Source: Favolaschia claudopus (Eukaryota; Basidiomycota; Agaricomycetes; Agaricales; Mycenaceae). Taken from it: 64,000 nt of DNA. The stretch covers positions 620,001-684,000 of the forward strand of contig JAWWNJ010000032.1 in assembly GCA_037176885.1 (NCBI GenBank), in the 5' to 3' direction. Under the pieces are notes generated by a model that saw nothing but the letters and a program-made list of their open reading frames with translations, was not told the DNA's origin and did no database searches. Positions 23,183-35,728 of the stretch are shown piece after piece. The stretch's first letter is position 1. Each line of letters opens with the position of its first letter. A program made the translations under genes and the position numbers.

Positions 23183-24014
23183 ATGGAAGTCATTGACGCC
23201 GATGCATGGAATCCTCCTCCACCAGAAGTGATTGATGTTGATTCCTGGGAACTTCCCGACGTTCTCCAGCCTCGAGTTGGGCAGGCTACATGTGCGTACT
23301 TTTATCTCTCCAATTTCGCTGCCTCGTAATTGTCACTAGGTGCCATTGAGTCCACACCTCTCATCATGCGACCGGCAAAACCAAAACCAAAACCCACACC
23401 AAAGAAAAAAACAAAGGCACTCCCCACCGGTCAAACTCAGCTCACCAGCACTCTGCAACTAGTACGCAGTAGCAGTTCGCAGACGCGAATGGCTCGTTAT
23501 CTTCGGTCAACAACTACAACGGGCAGAGCTGGCCCCAGCTCATCTCTCTCCTCCAACTTGTCATCGTCATCGAACTTGTCACCTCGATCTCCCAAGTTCA
23601 AATACACTAATGCTGTTTTCGTCAACGGTGTTAGCCCCGATGATGTAAACATCGACCGCACACTTCCAACGGATTCCGAATTCATATGTTCCATCTGCCA
23701 GAATCTTCTCACTAACCCAGTAGCGTGAGTGCATTCACCGCTTTTTTTCTCGGTATCTTTTATGTAACTCACATCGTGTTGTTCGAAGTATTCCTTGCCT
23801 CCCGAGCAAGGCGCATACATTTTGCTATCACTGCCTTCGCCAGTGGCTGGACACCTCGAAAGATTGCCCACTATGCAGAACGCACATCTCTGCCCCACCT
23901 ACGCATGTCGCAGATCTAGCTACAGCTCTGGCTACAATTTATCCAAAGAAGCAGGTCAACACAGAGGTGCTTTGGGCTAGGGCATGGGTTGGAGTTAACT
24001 TCGAGAAGAAGTAG
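23183..24014 (+). CDS. RING finger protein (putative E3 ubiquitin ligase)
   Basis: The start at 23183 opens an acidic, Trp-containing N-terminus with a duplicated VIDxDxWxxP pattern. After an intron at about 23293-23338 there is a long Lys/Pro then Ser/Thr-rich linker. The C-terminal RING is split by an intron at about 23725-23788: FICSICQNLLTNPVAIPCL, KAHTFCYHCLRQWLDTS, CPLCRTHISAP. All expected Cys/His ligands are there (C-x2-C, C, H-x2-C-x2-C, C-x2-C). The protein ends at the TAG at 24012-24014, shortly after VLWARAWVGVNFEKK. The RING implies ubiquitin transfer. I cannot name the orthologue. Confidence 0.75.
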
Positions 24015-24154
24015 TACAGAGAGAGAATGGGATGCGGGATGCGACAACGAGAACAGAACGAGATGAGATGAGATGCGACGAATATTTATATGCTTTTGAA
24101 AAAACCAACAAAGATTGACATTCAAATGAGAGATCATATATTCATACCGCAAAA

Positions 24155-24173
24155 CTACTACTACTACTACTAC
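24155..24173 (+). repeat. CTA trinucleotide microsatellite
   Basis: About six CTA units occur in a row, followed by further CTACTACGAC copies up to about 24190. Confidence 0.9.
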
Positions 24174-25414
24174 GACCTACTACTACGACTACGCGCGCGA
24201 TGAGAATAAAGAAAGAAAGAAATAAAGAAATGATGTCGTCACAGACAGCAGACAGACAAACCAAACCCACCCCCAGGGGCCCAGGAGTGTGGGTGGGGGA
24301 TGAGAGAGGTAAGATTGGAAAGGGGAAGAGCAAGGTTGGACCAAGACCTGAGAAAATATGAGCCGAATCCATTTTGGAGTGGTGAGACGACATTGGGCAG
24401 GCTGCCATCAAAGACAGCGGTGCCACAATGTGCTCCACAGTGCAGAGGGTCGTGGGGGGGATGAGGAGGGTCGATTTGGGGAGGGAAATGGCTGGGTGGG
24501 GCCATGAACTTGAGCCGAACAAGGCTGAATATTGGATATTGGGGAGAAGTGACATTGGATGGGCTGACGACACCCAGGACGGCAGTGACAGGCAATACAA
24601 AGCGCAGGAGGAGATGGGGGGGATGTGGGGGGATGATTTGGAGCGCAAGAGAGAGAGAGAGGGCTGCACACTGCTGTGTTGCAAGTGAAAAACCTGTAAA
24701 AAGCGAATTTTGCCCCTATTTGAGATCTGTGAAGGGGGGACGCACCTGAACTTCCTCAGAAGCCAAGGAATACATAGATAGGATGCTATAGTACAGTTTG
24801 GGTGAGCAAATAGCCATGATGGATGTGAGTGGATGACGCACCGACACCCAAACCTGCCCTACATCATTTGCACCCCAGAGACACAGCAATACAGAGCTTT
24901 AGAGAGGGAAATTCCACCCCAATACTTCAGTTGGAGGTCAAAGGAAAGTTATTAGGCAGTGAGAGAGGTGTTGGTGGACCACAGCAGAGTAGATTGCACA
25001 GAGAGCAATTGTGTGTATTAATGAGCTGACAGAAATTAATGGACAAGATTGTGCAAGATTTGCTGGCCAGGAGAGTGTTGTATGGGTAGGTTTTCATGCT
25101 TTGGGGCCCCAGGAAGGCTGTAGGTAGCCGGGCAAGCCCAGGAAATCAGTCAGAATGACCGGAGAGGGAGTGACCAGGCAAGACCAGCTGAGATCAACAA
25201 GTTCAAACAAAGAACACAGCCACTCAACGAAAAGCAGGATTCAACCGTTCTCTGCGCGTATGGCTAAAGGGCGGGGAGAGATAGGGATACTTACAGGGTA
25301 CTATCCGAAAATAGGGTGCACAGAGTCAGATTTATCAATCTTAATAGAAAGGGCTGTATCAAGGGCAGAGTTGAAGCTAATATCTCTCCAAAAAATTCCC
25401 AACCACTGAGTGGG

Positions 25415-25457
25415 TGTCCCGATTTGGCAAATGTGCGACGGAAAAGGAAATCGGACA
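25415..25457. repeat. Inverted repeat beside the integrase gene
   Basis: GTGTCCCGATTT (25415-25426) is mirrored by AAATCGGACAC (25447-25457), one base apart from perfect. It lies about 20 bases downstream of the integrase stop codon. It could be a terminal structure of a mobile element or a transcript-end hairpin. Confidence 0.55.
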
Positions 25458-25473
25458 CTGTATTGCATTGAGC

Positions 25474-27103
25474 CTAGTGGTGCTCATCTAAATATTTTAC
25501 AACGTCTGTAAAAATACCCCAAATGCTGTCTAGGTTAATGTCAGGGCAACCTAAAAACACATAGGCTTCGTCTGCTGCAGCCTGGAAGTTTGGCGAGACA
25601 AAGCGGTATGTCTTTTCCCGTGCTTCCATCCCGCCATACGCCTCCCTCAACTCATGAACCAACCCCGGGCGAACTTTGATCGAGCAGTCGCGAGCATCAA
25701 CTCTTCCAGCTTGGGGATTCAAAAACAAGTTCTTAGGAGACATGCCGGATCCATTAATCTTCGCCTTCAAATCTTGCAGTCGATGATTATTCCAATACTC
25801 TCGAAAGAGATCTAGGCGCCACTGAATGAAAGGCACCCAAATCCAATAGAATGTCTGTCTGTGAAGGTTTCAGAGAGAGCAAAAACTTGGGCTTGAGAAC
25901 ACCGCACTTGTGAATATCATCATTGGGCATGAAATAGCCTTGATTCGCACCCTCTTCGAGTACATGGCGAATTGATCTCCCCTCACCGTTGCGCTTCAAC
26001 CGCCAGAACGACTCGATCGGTGTGTTCTGTGTGCTAGGCAAGGAGACTGAGTAAGGCCATTCAGGCAATGTAAAGTCCGGCGCTGCATCCGCTCTTCGAA
26101 AGTGGGTCATTAGAGAGGCCAGACAAGAACGAAACAACTTTACCTCAATCGCTCATGGATTTTCAGCATCTCCACAACTTCTGTGCCGCCGTCAACAATG
26201 AGTGTGATCGAGATTCGGTCTGATAGAAAAAATGAGTAACATCAACTCGACTCGGCTCTCAGACTCACATCCACGTCCCTCAACGAGATCTAAATAGTAG
26301 TGGGCTATCGCTTGAGCAGTGCGCACATGTGGCATTAGCAGTAGTGAATGTAGCCAGGCCGCATATTGATCCTTCGAGGCGTAGATTGGTAAATGAATCC
26401 CTTTACCTATCATGAGTCCTTGTTCCCCAAGCTTTTCGTGCCCATCGGAATGTTCTTGGTGCCAGGGACCTAGAGCATGTAAAGGTGTGCGATGTTTTTT
26501 CGGTTTCTTCTTTCCGCGAAATCGGTTTTCAAACTCATCATCGTAGTTGTCGTGCAGAGAGTTACGTGTGGCCTGCCTGAATATAGAATGAACAACAAGC
26601 TGGCAGACACAGGTGGAAGCAGCAATGTCTGTATCTGCATACCGTGTGGCGAAAACTCCTTCGTTAGCTAGCCGCCCTCGTACTTGTGATACACCCCAGA
26701 GACCGAGCGCGTCTGACTGCTTGAGATCCTCGACACGTTGATTCAGATCTGCTGGATGCAAGGACTTGGCTGTCTTCCTGACAGATGGTGCGCCAACGCG
26801 CTTGCGTATTTTGCTCAAAGTGGTGCGTCTGTAGTTCGTCACAATAGGTGGAGGTAGGTTCAGAAACTTCATTCTTGGCATACCCAACAGTGAAATTGTG
26901 TTCACTTTTCAGTCTCTGTATTTGGTGCTCCCATGAAAGGCCAGATCCGCCGTTTTCTTTCGCGTATTCTGTAAAGGCAGCTAACAGTACTTCGTCTGAT
27001 GGGCCTAAACGTAGTACTGTGATTAGAGATGAAGACAAGCTGTGAATATTGCAGAGTTACATGACTGAACTTCACGTCCATTTGCACCAGTGGGGTTTGG
27101 CAT
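25474..27103 (-). CDS. Integrase-like DDE protein (fungal transposon-derived)
   Basis: The protein belongs to the fungal 'integrase core domain' group related to retroviral and DDE transposase integrases. From the ATG at 27101-27103 the spliced start is PNPTGANGLLRLGPSDEVLL, then an N-terminal helical DNA-binding-like region (LSWEHQIQRLKSEHNFTVGR, TTLSKIRKRVGAPS). Three candidate catalytic acids are in order: Asp in HSDGHEKLG (26444-26446), Asp in LIVDGGTE (26191-26193) and Glu in NTPIESFWR (26012-26014). Between the first two is LPIYASKDQYAAWLHSLLLM. The C-terminal part has WVPFIQWRLDLFREYWNNHR. Several short introns are spliced, and no stop or frameshift is evident. It may be a live element gene or a domesticated copy. 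Confidence 0.78.
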
Positions 27104-27348
27104 GAGGGTTACTTGAGAGAGAGACTCGACGTGTTCGCGTTGTGATTCTCTGTATTTATCTAGCCTCTTTACACAACAGCACCAATCAGAAGGCCGAAAG
27201 AAAGTTTTACCTCTATATTACTGGCATTGCTTGCTTTCTACCCGTCTCGCACAAACCAAAGAAAAACAATGTCTCATGTTAAAAAAGCATCCAAGCTCCA
27301 GACACTACAAAAACACACGAGACAAAGTGAATTCGAGATTCTGAGATC

Positions 27349-30010
27349 TCAAGAGCTGTTGCCGCCACCACTGGCTTCGCCGCCACCAGCACTACCGCCT
27401 TCACCTTCGCCGCTATTAGCTCCGCCGCTAGTGCCACTGCCACTGTTACTAGCTTCACCTTCAGTACTGCCAGCTCCGGCATTGGCATCGCCACTCTCTG
27501 CCCCTGGAGCTGCTGCCGCTCGGTGTAAAATGAATCCCGCCATTGAATCCCTCTTCCCATCCTCCCCCTCCTCATCGCTCGTATCCATATCCATATTGTC
27601 AAGTGTGTCCTTCTCGTTCTCGAAAGTCATTTGAAGAGAGGCCAAGCTTGCAAGCTTCATCGACCGACAAGTATAAGAGCAAATGTGAGTGTCGATGGTG
27701 TCCTCAATGCCGGCCGCTCCATGGTCACCGACACCGGTGTTTCTTGGGATTCATGAGTCAAGATGGTCTTGAGGTAAATGGACTGGAGCGAACTCACCCA
27801 GATAACGAGTGCGTCATTGGATCAAAGAGGACCAGTCTTGGCACCTCTCCTGCACGCTCACAATCGTAAGAGCCTGGACACAGGACACAGGTTTTAGAAA
27901 TGAGGAAATGAGCATTTGATTGAGGGACATGGAAAGATACCTTGCAAATCAGTAAACGCCAAACGACAAGCAGTAATTTGAAGAATGAAGTGCGTGAAGG
28001 CTACCATAGTAGAGGCGAGCTGGTTAGGACTATTGTCGGCACCACCGATTGTGCCGCTGAACTTCTCGACAACGGTGCTGGAGCGAAGGGGTTCAACGAG
28101 ATAAGCTTTGTTGACCGGGGTGCCGGATTCAGACTGGACAATGATGACAGCCGCCTCAGACACAACAAAACCTGAAAAGCAAAGTGGAGTTTTTGCATTG
28201 CATGCGTTAGGAGAAAAAAACGTACTTGAGATTTCGGTGCCAGTATCAAGAGCCCGGGCCTCGAATTGACGAAGGAAAACATTAAGCCGATGCATGCGAA
28301 CGAGGTCATGCAGTAGCATTCTCTCATTAACAATGAGTCCTTGTCCACGACCTTGACCAACATTGAAGAACGTCTTGGCCACAAAGTGTCCGGAACCACC
28401 TAGGATGGTCATCTAAACAAAAGTCGGAAATTAAGTCGGAAATTAATTCAACGAAAGAGAGAGAGGTAAAGAGAGAGAGGTGCGACAGACTTTGAAAACA
28501 TCCTTGGACTTGCCCATGTCCACCATACGTACGCCAGCCAAAGGCTGCATCTCAATCTTGCCAGTCTTGATAGAACGCGATTGTTCCATGGTGGCGACAC
28601 CAGTAATAGGATCAATGATACATTCGATGGTGGTGAACTGCACGAAATGCTCAGGCTTGGAGGGAGTGGCAGCATATGTCACTGCAGGCGCGAAGCTGCT
28701 CTGTAAAATAACAGCTGATACTCACGTCAAGAAGGGTAAGGTATGTCGATGAAAAAGAAAAGTCTACCTTGCGACTTGAGACGCTTGGACGAACCCTCAT
28801 TGCTTGCGTTGTTCTTCTTACGCTTTGATCCTGAGGCTTCGATGTCGTCATCATCCACAGAAAAGCGCTCGACAGCTTTTTTGTACTGAGGAATGTGAGA
28901 TGAGATTGAGCAAAGTATGAGAGGGACTGACTTGGGCATATTCGACGACAACTTCCATGAACATATATGTGCCCTTTGCCAGACCGCGAGTGTGCTTGTT
29001 CTTTTCATCTCCCAAAGCTAAAGTGCGATCATTTCGGTTCAAATAAAAATTGTAGAGTCCTTTGACAGTGAGAGTGGTAGCCTCAGTCGCAATACGGAAA
29101 TTGTTCTTGAAACTCAGGATGCAGTATTTGCTGAGACGAGCTCGGAGTGAGTGTAACATAAAACTTCGAGCACCCAAAGAAACGTACGTAGAAAGAGATA
29201 CATAATTGCCATCGCGTGAGGTCCAGGTGACATTGATGTGATTGACTGCATTCTCCAGCACGTCTACCTCTGGTGGTCAGACAGAAGCCAGCAACAAAGA
29301 TTATCTCACATTGCAGTGTATCATCGCTTTGATGATTGAGACCAAACTGACCGAACCTCTGGTCTATCTTGTTGTCGACACGGACCTGGGGGTGTAATTG
29401 AGACGTATATTCAAGCCAAGAGTGAAGCATAAGCAGCTTACTTGCATGAGAATCAGCCAGTCTCCCTTTTTGTTGGCAGAACGGATGTCACTGAGCTGTT
29501 CCGCCGAAGTCGTTGGACCAGGGTGGTGGTTTGTCGTGTCAGCAAGGGGCGGCTTGACAATCCCGAATGCCTTTTGAACTTGAGCAAGGTGTGCGAGGCG
29601 AGCAGCTTCCTTGATTGGATCCACCTGATTCTGGGCCTCTAGCACTACATAGCATGTGTGAGTGAGAGGGAACTCGCGCGCGAGCAACAATAAGAAAGCT
29701 TACTGCGGCGGTTACATGTGCCGCAAGGGTTAGTTATCTTATTGCCAGTCAGGCCACACATGTCACAAGCCTTCAGAGCCTTGGAGCTTGTGATGAAATA
29801 AAGAGAGGATAGATGATATATGCCAAATACCTGGATAGCTTTAATGTCTGACTCGGACAACCCAGGCGCATTGAGCTTTTGGCATCTGTGACAGAGGACT
29901 TGGTCGGGATTGGAGAAGGGTAGAAACATCTGGCAGCCGTCATGGACATTGTCAGGGCCACCACATGGCTTGTTGTTTGTAGGTAGAGCGGAGAGGGGAA
30001 CTGTCGACAT
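27349..30010 (-). CDS. Alpha-type protein kinase with N-terminal zinc-finger-like region
   Basis: Alpha-kinases are atypical Ser/Thr kinases, expanded in mushrooms. The start at 30008-30010 leads to a cysteine-rich region (VLCHRCQKL, CDMCGLTGNKITNPCGTCNRR) that probably binds zinc. Middle exons give DVLENAVNHINVTWTS and a linker with a basic nuclear-type signal (GSKRKKN). The kinase domain runs from HFVAKTFFNVGQG, with the ATP-binding Lys, through LRQFEARALDTG and FVVSEAAVIIV, to KFSGTIGGADNSPNQLASTM and AFTDLQG, whose Asp is at 27948-27950. It ends with GVGDHGAAGIEDTIDTHIC and the zinc ligands. A Gly/Ser/Glu-rich tail closes the protein at the TGA at 27349-27351. About ten introns are inferred. 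Confidence 0.82.
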
Positions 30011-30161
30011 GGTGGTGGAAGGTCAGGAAAATTATCAGCGCTCTTGAGGATTTTATAGCGGACGAAACATCGAATGGAAATATCAACCCGATAGAAGGCA
30101 ATCACTTTCCGTTGATTTGAAGAAGAGAGGGACGAACAGAAAATTGGACAGCACCTGCAAG

Positions 30162-30178
30162 CCGAAAGAAAGAAAGAA
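30162..30178 (+). repeat. GAAA microsatellite
   Basis: This is a short run of four GAAA units upstream of the alpha-kinase gene. Confidence 0.85.
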
Positions 30179-31356
30179 AGTTGAAATCATTGAAATCATC
30201 TTGGTACATTTTGTCTCGGAATCCTGTTTGTTCCCTCTGGGCTTGAACTGAGGGTTTATACTGAGCGCACTGTACCGGCAATGCCCGGACCCGAAACATG
30301 GTCGCTTGCGGACTCGTGTGCTTTTAGACGGAAGCAAAATACCATCACTGGGCCACTTGTAGCGGTATAAGCTGGGAGCTATTGTACCTATTGAATCATA
30401 ACAGATGCATAGGAGCCTGACCCTAGAGTGCTGAAGAGGGAATGAAAGAGAACGAGGGAGAGCCGTAGCAGTCATAATAACTTAGAGTTCGTTTCGAGCG
30501 AGATCATATTTCGATGGAAGCTGTATTACGTCACTGGTATACAGCGCGCCTAATAGCCAAGAGAGTCAGCCAGATTGCCCGTTAGAGTGCTCAGAGAGTG
30601 CTGTTTGAGTTCTGGAGTGGATATTGACGAGATATGGTATGCTGCGCCAGGAAGTGGGCACACACAAAGTAGCGAAACGAAGTGTGTGACGAGATGTCAC
30701 CGCCTCCCGGGGTTCCCGAAAAGGCAGAGGTACGTCACGCGGGTCTAGAACGCGTGACCTGGGGCCCGAGGCCGAAAATCGAAGTGCGAACTTCCCGCGC
30801 TGTGTAGGGCACTCGCGGCGCGCAGATCGCGAAAAAAAATTGTAGCGAACAATTTCAAAAGTGGTGTTGGGGCCGTCGGCATTCGGGGCATCGTTGACGC
30901 GGACGGACGGGATTGGATGCTGCTGCAAGTATTATTCGATGGATTTCAAAAGAATGGCATATCGACATAAAAACTGCGTGAAGTGCGCGCAGGGGGCGCG
31001 TTTTAATTTAGGAATACAGGACGGAGAGCGAAGTTCGGAATCGTACATAATGAGTCCGTTTCGTTTCATTTAGGTGGAGGGTGCAAGATTGATGATGATA
31101 CAGAGATTGGTGGGGAAAGCGAAAGCAGTGTACAGGTAGATGCAAAGCATTGATCACGATGGTTGGTTGGTATATCCACGCGTCGTAGTGGGGGAATATA
31201 GATAGCGCTGCGGTCTAGTGCCATAAAAAGGCGGGGTGGCAGCGGGTAGTGCGTAGCGCGCGGTGAGAAAACTGCGGTGCGTTGAGTAAAAGTGCTGCAA
31301 CCGCGCTCGGTGGCAAGAGTGAGTGGTAACAAGCCGCCCCTTGGACTCACGACGAA

Positions 31357-31593
31357 TTATGCGGACCGTAAACAGGAACAGCGTTGTTTTGGCGTTCGCA
31401 GTTCGGCAGCAGCGACGAGCGCGGGGCAGCTCTCCTCCTCCTCCTCTATCCGCTTTTCCTCGACTGCTTTAAGCGACTCGGTCCAAAGCCGGAGGGTATA
31501 TGCTTGCAAGGCACGATTGTAAAGAGCGATAGAGTTGTGTTCCTCCTCGTCGTCCGGGGGACGGGGATTGGGTCTGCTAGCAGACGGACCCAT
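31357..31593 (-). CDS. Possible small protein, 78 codons
   Basis: An ATG at 31591-31593 follows a pyrimidine-rich leader and opens a frame with an acidic start, then an amphipathic stretch (NSIALYNRALQAYTLRLW, AVEEKRIEEEEES). It ends in a Cys-containing tail. There is no recognised domain. It may be a chance frame or a first exon. Confidence 0.2.
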   Translation of the reverse strand: MGPSASRPNPRPPDDEEEHNSIALYNRALQAYTLRLWTESLKAVEEKRIEEEEESCPALVAAAELRTPKQRCSCLRSA

Positions 31594-33627
31594 GAGGGTG
31601 GTGAGAAAGAAACTCGTGAGGGCAAGTCAACTTGACTTTGAGAAGAAGGTGGTGGCACGAGAATAGGAACGAGTTGACTTTAAACCGGCGGCGGCAGGTT
31701 GATTTTAATTACAATATGGGGAGTTTGAACCGAGGCCATGCGCGCGAACAAACGCCAGATAAGTATAAGGCCCCGTAACAGCAGATGCTCCACAAAAACA
31801 AGTGGTTGTTGCCTGCGAGGCCGCCTGCGCGTAGTGATCTATGAAATTCCGTGAAATACTCACTGTTTGAACGGATCTCAAGCTTACCGTTCCGCTGGGC
31901 GGTTGTATCCGTGCTGGGAGTCCGCTGGGACGGTCCTTTTTGGATGTTGGAGTAACAGCCTAAAATGGATGCAAAGTGGAGCAGAAGAGCGCCAAGTAGA
32001 TGACGCGATCCGGCCGCCGGCCCGCGTAGGCGCCCCTTCTCCTCAAACCACAACCACAATCCCCGAGCCTCATAGGCTGCATCTTCATAACGGCTACAGG
32101 ACCCTTACAAGCTGCTCTTCCTCTTCCAAGTCACCTCAACCGAAAAACTCGTGAAAATCTAGACAATTCTGACTCGCGACACACGAGGACGAGGAGCCCA
32201 AATTGCCGTAAAACTTGTGGGGTGTTGCCTTGTCGTGATTTTCGCCGGCTTAGCGGTGAGGTCAAATTAATGCAAGACGGAGAACTGCAAGGAGAAAAAA
32301 ACATACCGTGGCCCTACATTCCTTTATTTTAGCACCCACATACACAAGTCACCGGAGTTCACCGTTCGATTTTACGCCGTCTAGTCGAGTTCCCACTGGC
32401 ATATTTTCTGGCACAAGACAAGCCGAATCGCATGTCGCCATCCACTCGTTTACTTTCCAAGTCAAATGACAGGTCCATATGGCCCTACTTGCTCTGTTTC
32501 TCCGCACACTCTCTCAAGTTTGCCTTGTTCAAGCCTTGCTAACATACACCCCATCTATGTAATACTTGCGATCTTTCTCCTGGAAGGGCTCTCACCCAGC
32601 CAACTCTAAACTCCAAACTCGCGTACTTCTATTTCTCCCTTCAACCACCGGCGGCGGAATGTTCAGATTCATACTCGTTTTCCAAGTGGAGCTCTCATTC
32701 GGAATTCTTTGACACACAACCGACCGAATCCTACAAGCGTCAACGTCTCGACCGTCCCATTCTAAATTAATAACCACTGTCGGCTCAACACTTCTCGTCT
32801 TCGTCTCGCAATTTGCACAGTCACTTACCCCACACCTACGGCCTCAAACGGATCGAGAGTCTGGCTAGCTTCCCACCACCCCCGCGGTCTACTAATATGC
32901 TGGTATGAATTCGGCTCCACTCTGTGGCTCGCCGACGCTTTCCGATTCTACACCTTTTCTGGGTTTTACTTGTCCCGATATCGATGTACGTGGAGCACTG
33001 TAGGCGCTTGTAATAGCGGGTAGTTGGGAGCGGCACTCTCAACGCCCTTCTCCTCGTTTACTGTAACTTGGGCCGAAAATCGATTTGGAGTACGCCTGTA
33101 TCACCAATTCGGCACACTGCGTCATTTTCTGCTGCGTATGACCTCAAACAAAACTGTGTATCTTTCGCTCTCATCTCAGCATCGTGTTCTCTGTCTCGAA
33201 AACGATTTCCTGCTTTCCGTTTCCCTCCCTTGTTTTCCGAATCATTTCAATGTCTTCCTGACGCGACGACTGTTACACGAAACCCCCATGCGACAAAAGA
33301 GTGTATACCGTGCACACCAGGTGCTAGGCTGTTTGGTAGGCATGGAATACAGTCGGCAACCTCTAACCGATAAGGCTCGCCCATCTGTATACGCTCGTAG
33401 GGTCTAGCTCGTGCCAACAGAGGTCTGCACATTCACGTCCAATTTTCGCTGTCGCTTTGGCGTACAACTCGATTCCTATCCCTCAACCCAAGATCTGTGA
33501 GCGCAAGAAAGTCAAACATTTCAAACCTGAAAGAAGGATACCCGTCCGAATTCGACACTTATTCGCTCGGGCTGTGAATATCGGAAAAACTCACTTGAAT
33601 TGACCGGGGGGCAATATCGAAAAAGCT

Positions 33628-35728
33628 TTATTGTGTAGCTGTTTCTCCCAAAACCCTTTCCAACTCTTTATCCAACTTTGGTCCATCGAGAAAAGACACC
33701 CACGGCACCACTCTCAATAGCTCCCTTCCCACCTCCGGCCTGAGTCTGCGCACAGGAACCACAAGATCCACATACGAAGTTGCCTCACTCACTCGTATGA
33801 TCTCCATACTCATCGGCCCCAAACTCTGAGCCACTCGTGCAGCAGCAGCGACTTCCCCCCGTCCACCAGAATCCGAAACCTGAACCCGAGGGTCCAGATC
33901 CGAAATACCGAACCAGTGTATCCTCATAGGAGCCTCTCTATAATCATATATGGTGCACAGCTGGCTATTTTTGTGTTGCGCCATGAATCGGACGTTTTCG
34001 CCGGCGAGGGAGGTCCTCACGGTCGGATGGTGATGGTGGCCGTTGGCAATGAAGCGCAGAAATTCGTATTCCCTTGTGGTGTAATGGAGGCGCATTCCTA
34101 GAGATGGAGCGTAAGTTCGATCTCTTGATCGGGGCATAGATGAAAAGAGCATACTTTTGCGCTGTAGGTGATAATATGCACAAGCTTCACGATGGCCGGA
34201 TCGCCAGTCTATAGCTTGGCAAGTAGGAGAACAATACAGGTATGCGGAGCATCCTGAACAACGCTTGAGATCATTCTTGTGTAATTCGGTCATGCACTGA
34301 TAGCCACAGATTGAGAAACGCGAGTCGAACACCAGAGCACGGCTTACCTCCACGTTATCGCAAGTGCGCTGCTTTGTATTGAACTGATCCAAGGCTTTCG
34401 TTCGTTGGTGAAATGCATCAGCGAAGGTTTTAGACGCTTCAACAAGTTTTTCTGCGTAAATGGAAGTGTCGTCCCCCGGATGACCCCAGTGTGTCCGAAG
34501 ATCAATAAGAAGGTGGTAATGCACAGTCGCTGGAGCAAGTATATTAAGAAGCAAGACACGGAGGATGCCATCCAGCTCCCGCCATGCTGAAGTGCGTCTC
34601 CCGCACGCCTGCATAATGTTGCGCAAACCGTGCTGGACAGCTGTTCTGAGGCACCTATCTCCACGAGGGTGCCAAAAGAACGCGATCAGTAGTTGGAGGT
34701 ATCTTCGCATCAACGCTTGTAGGTCCGAAGTCACCTTCTCGGACGGTATGCTGGAAAGACAAACGGCGGCGTCCGTTACGGCCTCCACGAAACCCCGAGG
34801 AATGAGAGCGAGGCAAAGTGGGTTGGGTTTGTAAGGCTTGTTTTCGGCGATCTTGTTTTCCCAGCTAGGCTTGTTTTCGCCAGACTTGTTCGTTTGAGAG
34901 ACGGCTACCACGAAGTCAAAAACGAATTTGAGCCCGAAAAGGGACGTCGTATCATCCTCGTTGGGCGGAATAGCAAAGTCACAGATTCGGATTACCAAGT
35001 CAGCCAAGTCAGTGATGGAACCACCGGCTCCTCCTTCCAAAAGTTCATCTAGGGAGGCGTCTCCCCGAAGGAGAAAGTCTTGAACCATTATTAGGACGTC
35101 TTGACTCTCGTGAAAGTCTTTCCTGTGCGAGAACATTGTCCAGGCGCGTACAGCGATGAAGGGACACCCAGACGTGGAGATGATCAGCTTTCTGTTAGCT
35201 GTATCATCGCACATATCGTAGCAGAACCTCATGAAGCCTCCATAGAATTGCTTCTCGTCGATTATGGAGGCTGTAATGTCGTGAAGCAGTGTATGGTAGG
35301 TCGAGATAAATTGAAACCAAGGCCACACTCGTGGCCAAAGATCCGGACAAGCCTTTCGGGGAGGAAATGAGACGAGGATTGCGTTGAGCGCAAGTAATGC
35401 CGCAGCACAGTCCCTGACAATCAGTTCGGAAGGCAACTCGAGCTCGTCGATGGTTGGGATCCGTGAGGGGTCCAGAAGCAGATGAAAGACGGGCAGAAGA
35501 CAAAGAAATTGGGTTGCGGATATGCTTTCTAGTGTAAGGCCCAATTGGTGAATGTCTGCGGGGTCGGGACGATTTGGAAAATGACAACGCATCATGCCCT
35601 TGGCGAGCTTCTACAGAGTTCATTCATTGTCAGTGACTGGGGGATACAGGCTCAACGAGATGAGGCAGACCCACTCGTAGTGCCAACGGAAGGCGGTCCA
35701 AGTTGCGGGGGTGAATTGCTGGATGCAT
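33628..35728 (-). CDS. MYND-type zinc finger protein, long form
   Basis: The main exon (about 35610-33628) is open for over 650 codons. A short first exon starting at the ATG at 35726-35728 (HPAIHPRNLDRLPLALR) splices in frame over about 73 bases to KLAKGMMRCHFPN. This gives the N-terminus usual for mushroom MYND proteins of this class. The first 400 residues are helical, with no known enzyme domain. The MYND finger lies about two-thirds along: FSICGYQCMTELHKNDLKRC, SGCSAYLYCSPTCQAIDW, RSGHREAC, with all ligands present. The C-terminal region has no recognised domain. It shares the finger type, but no obvious further similarity, with the MYND gene at 10.5-11.6 kb. The role is unknown; the finger suggests protein-protein contacts. 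Confidence 0.8.

Larger units (their letters stand above)
24015..25473. other. Low-complexity, G/A-rich non-coding stretch
   Basis: The plus strand is strongly purine-rich, with runs such as GTGGGTGGGGGATGAGAGAGG. Open frames here are products of skewed composition, not genes. A CTA microsatellite and an inverted repeat near the integrase gene are listed separately. Confidence 0.55.
30011..33627. other. 3.6-kb stretch without a supportable gene
   Basis: Open frames are short, mostly lack ATG starts and cannot be linked by plausible introns. Pyrimidine-rich tracts (about 31080-31140 on the minus strand, 32540-33060 on the plus strand) resemble fungal promoters or leaders. A possible small gene at 31357-31593 is listed apart. 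Confidence 0.45.

Noticed and set aside
24142..24684. 180-codon minus-strand frame rich in Ser and Pro
   Set aside because: It results from the purine skew of the plus strand; it has no consistent start, splice sites or domain.
33024..33407. 127-codon plus-strand frame
   Set aside because: It begins at a non-ATG codon, has no domain or coding neighbours, and lies in a region where all frames are broken.
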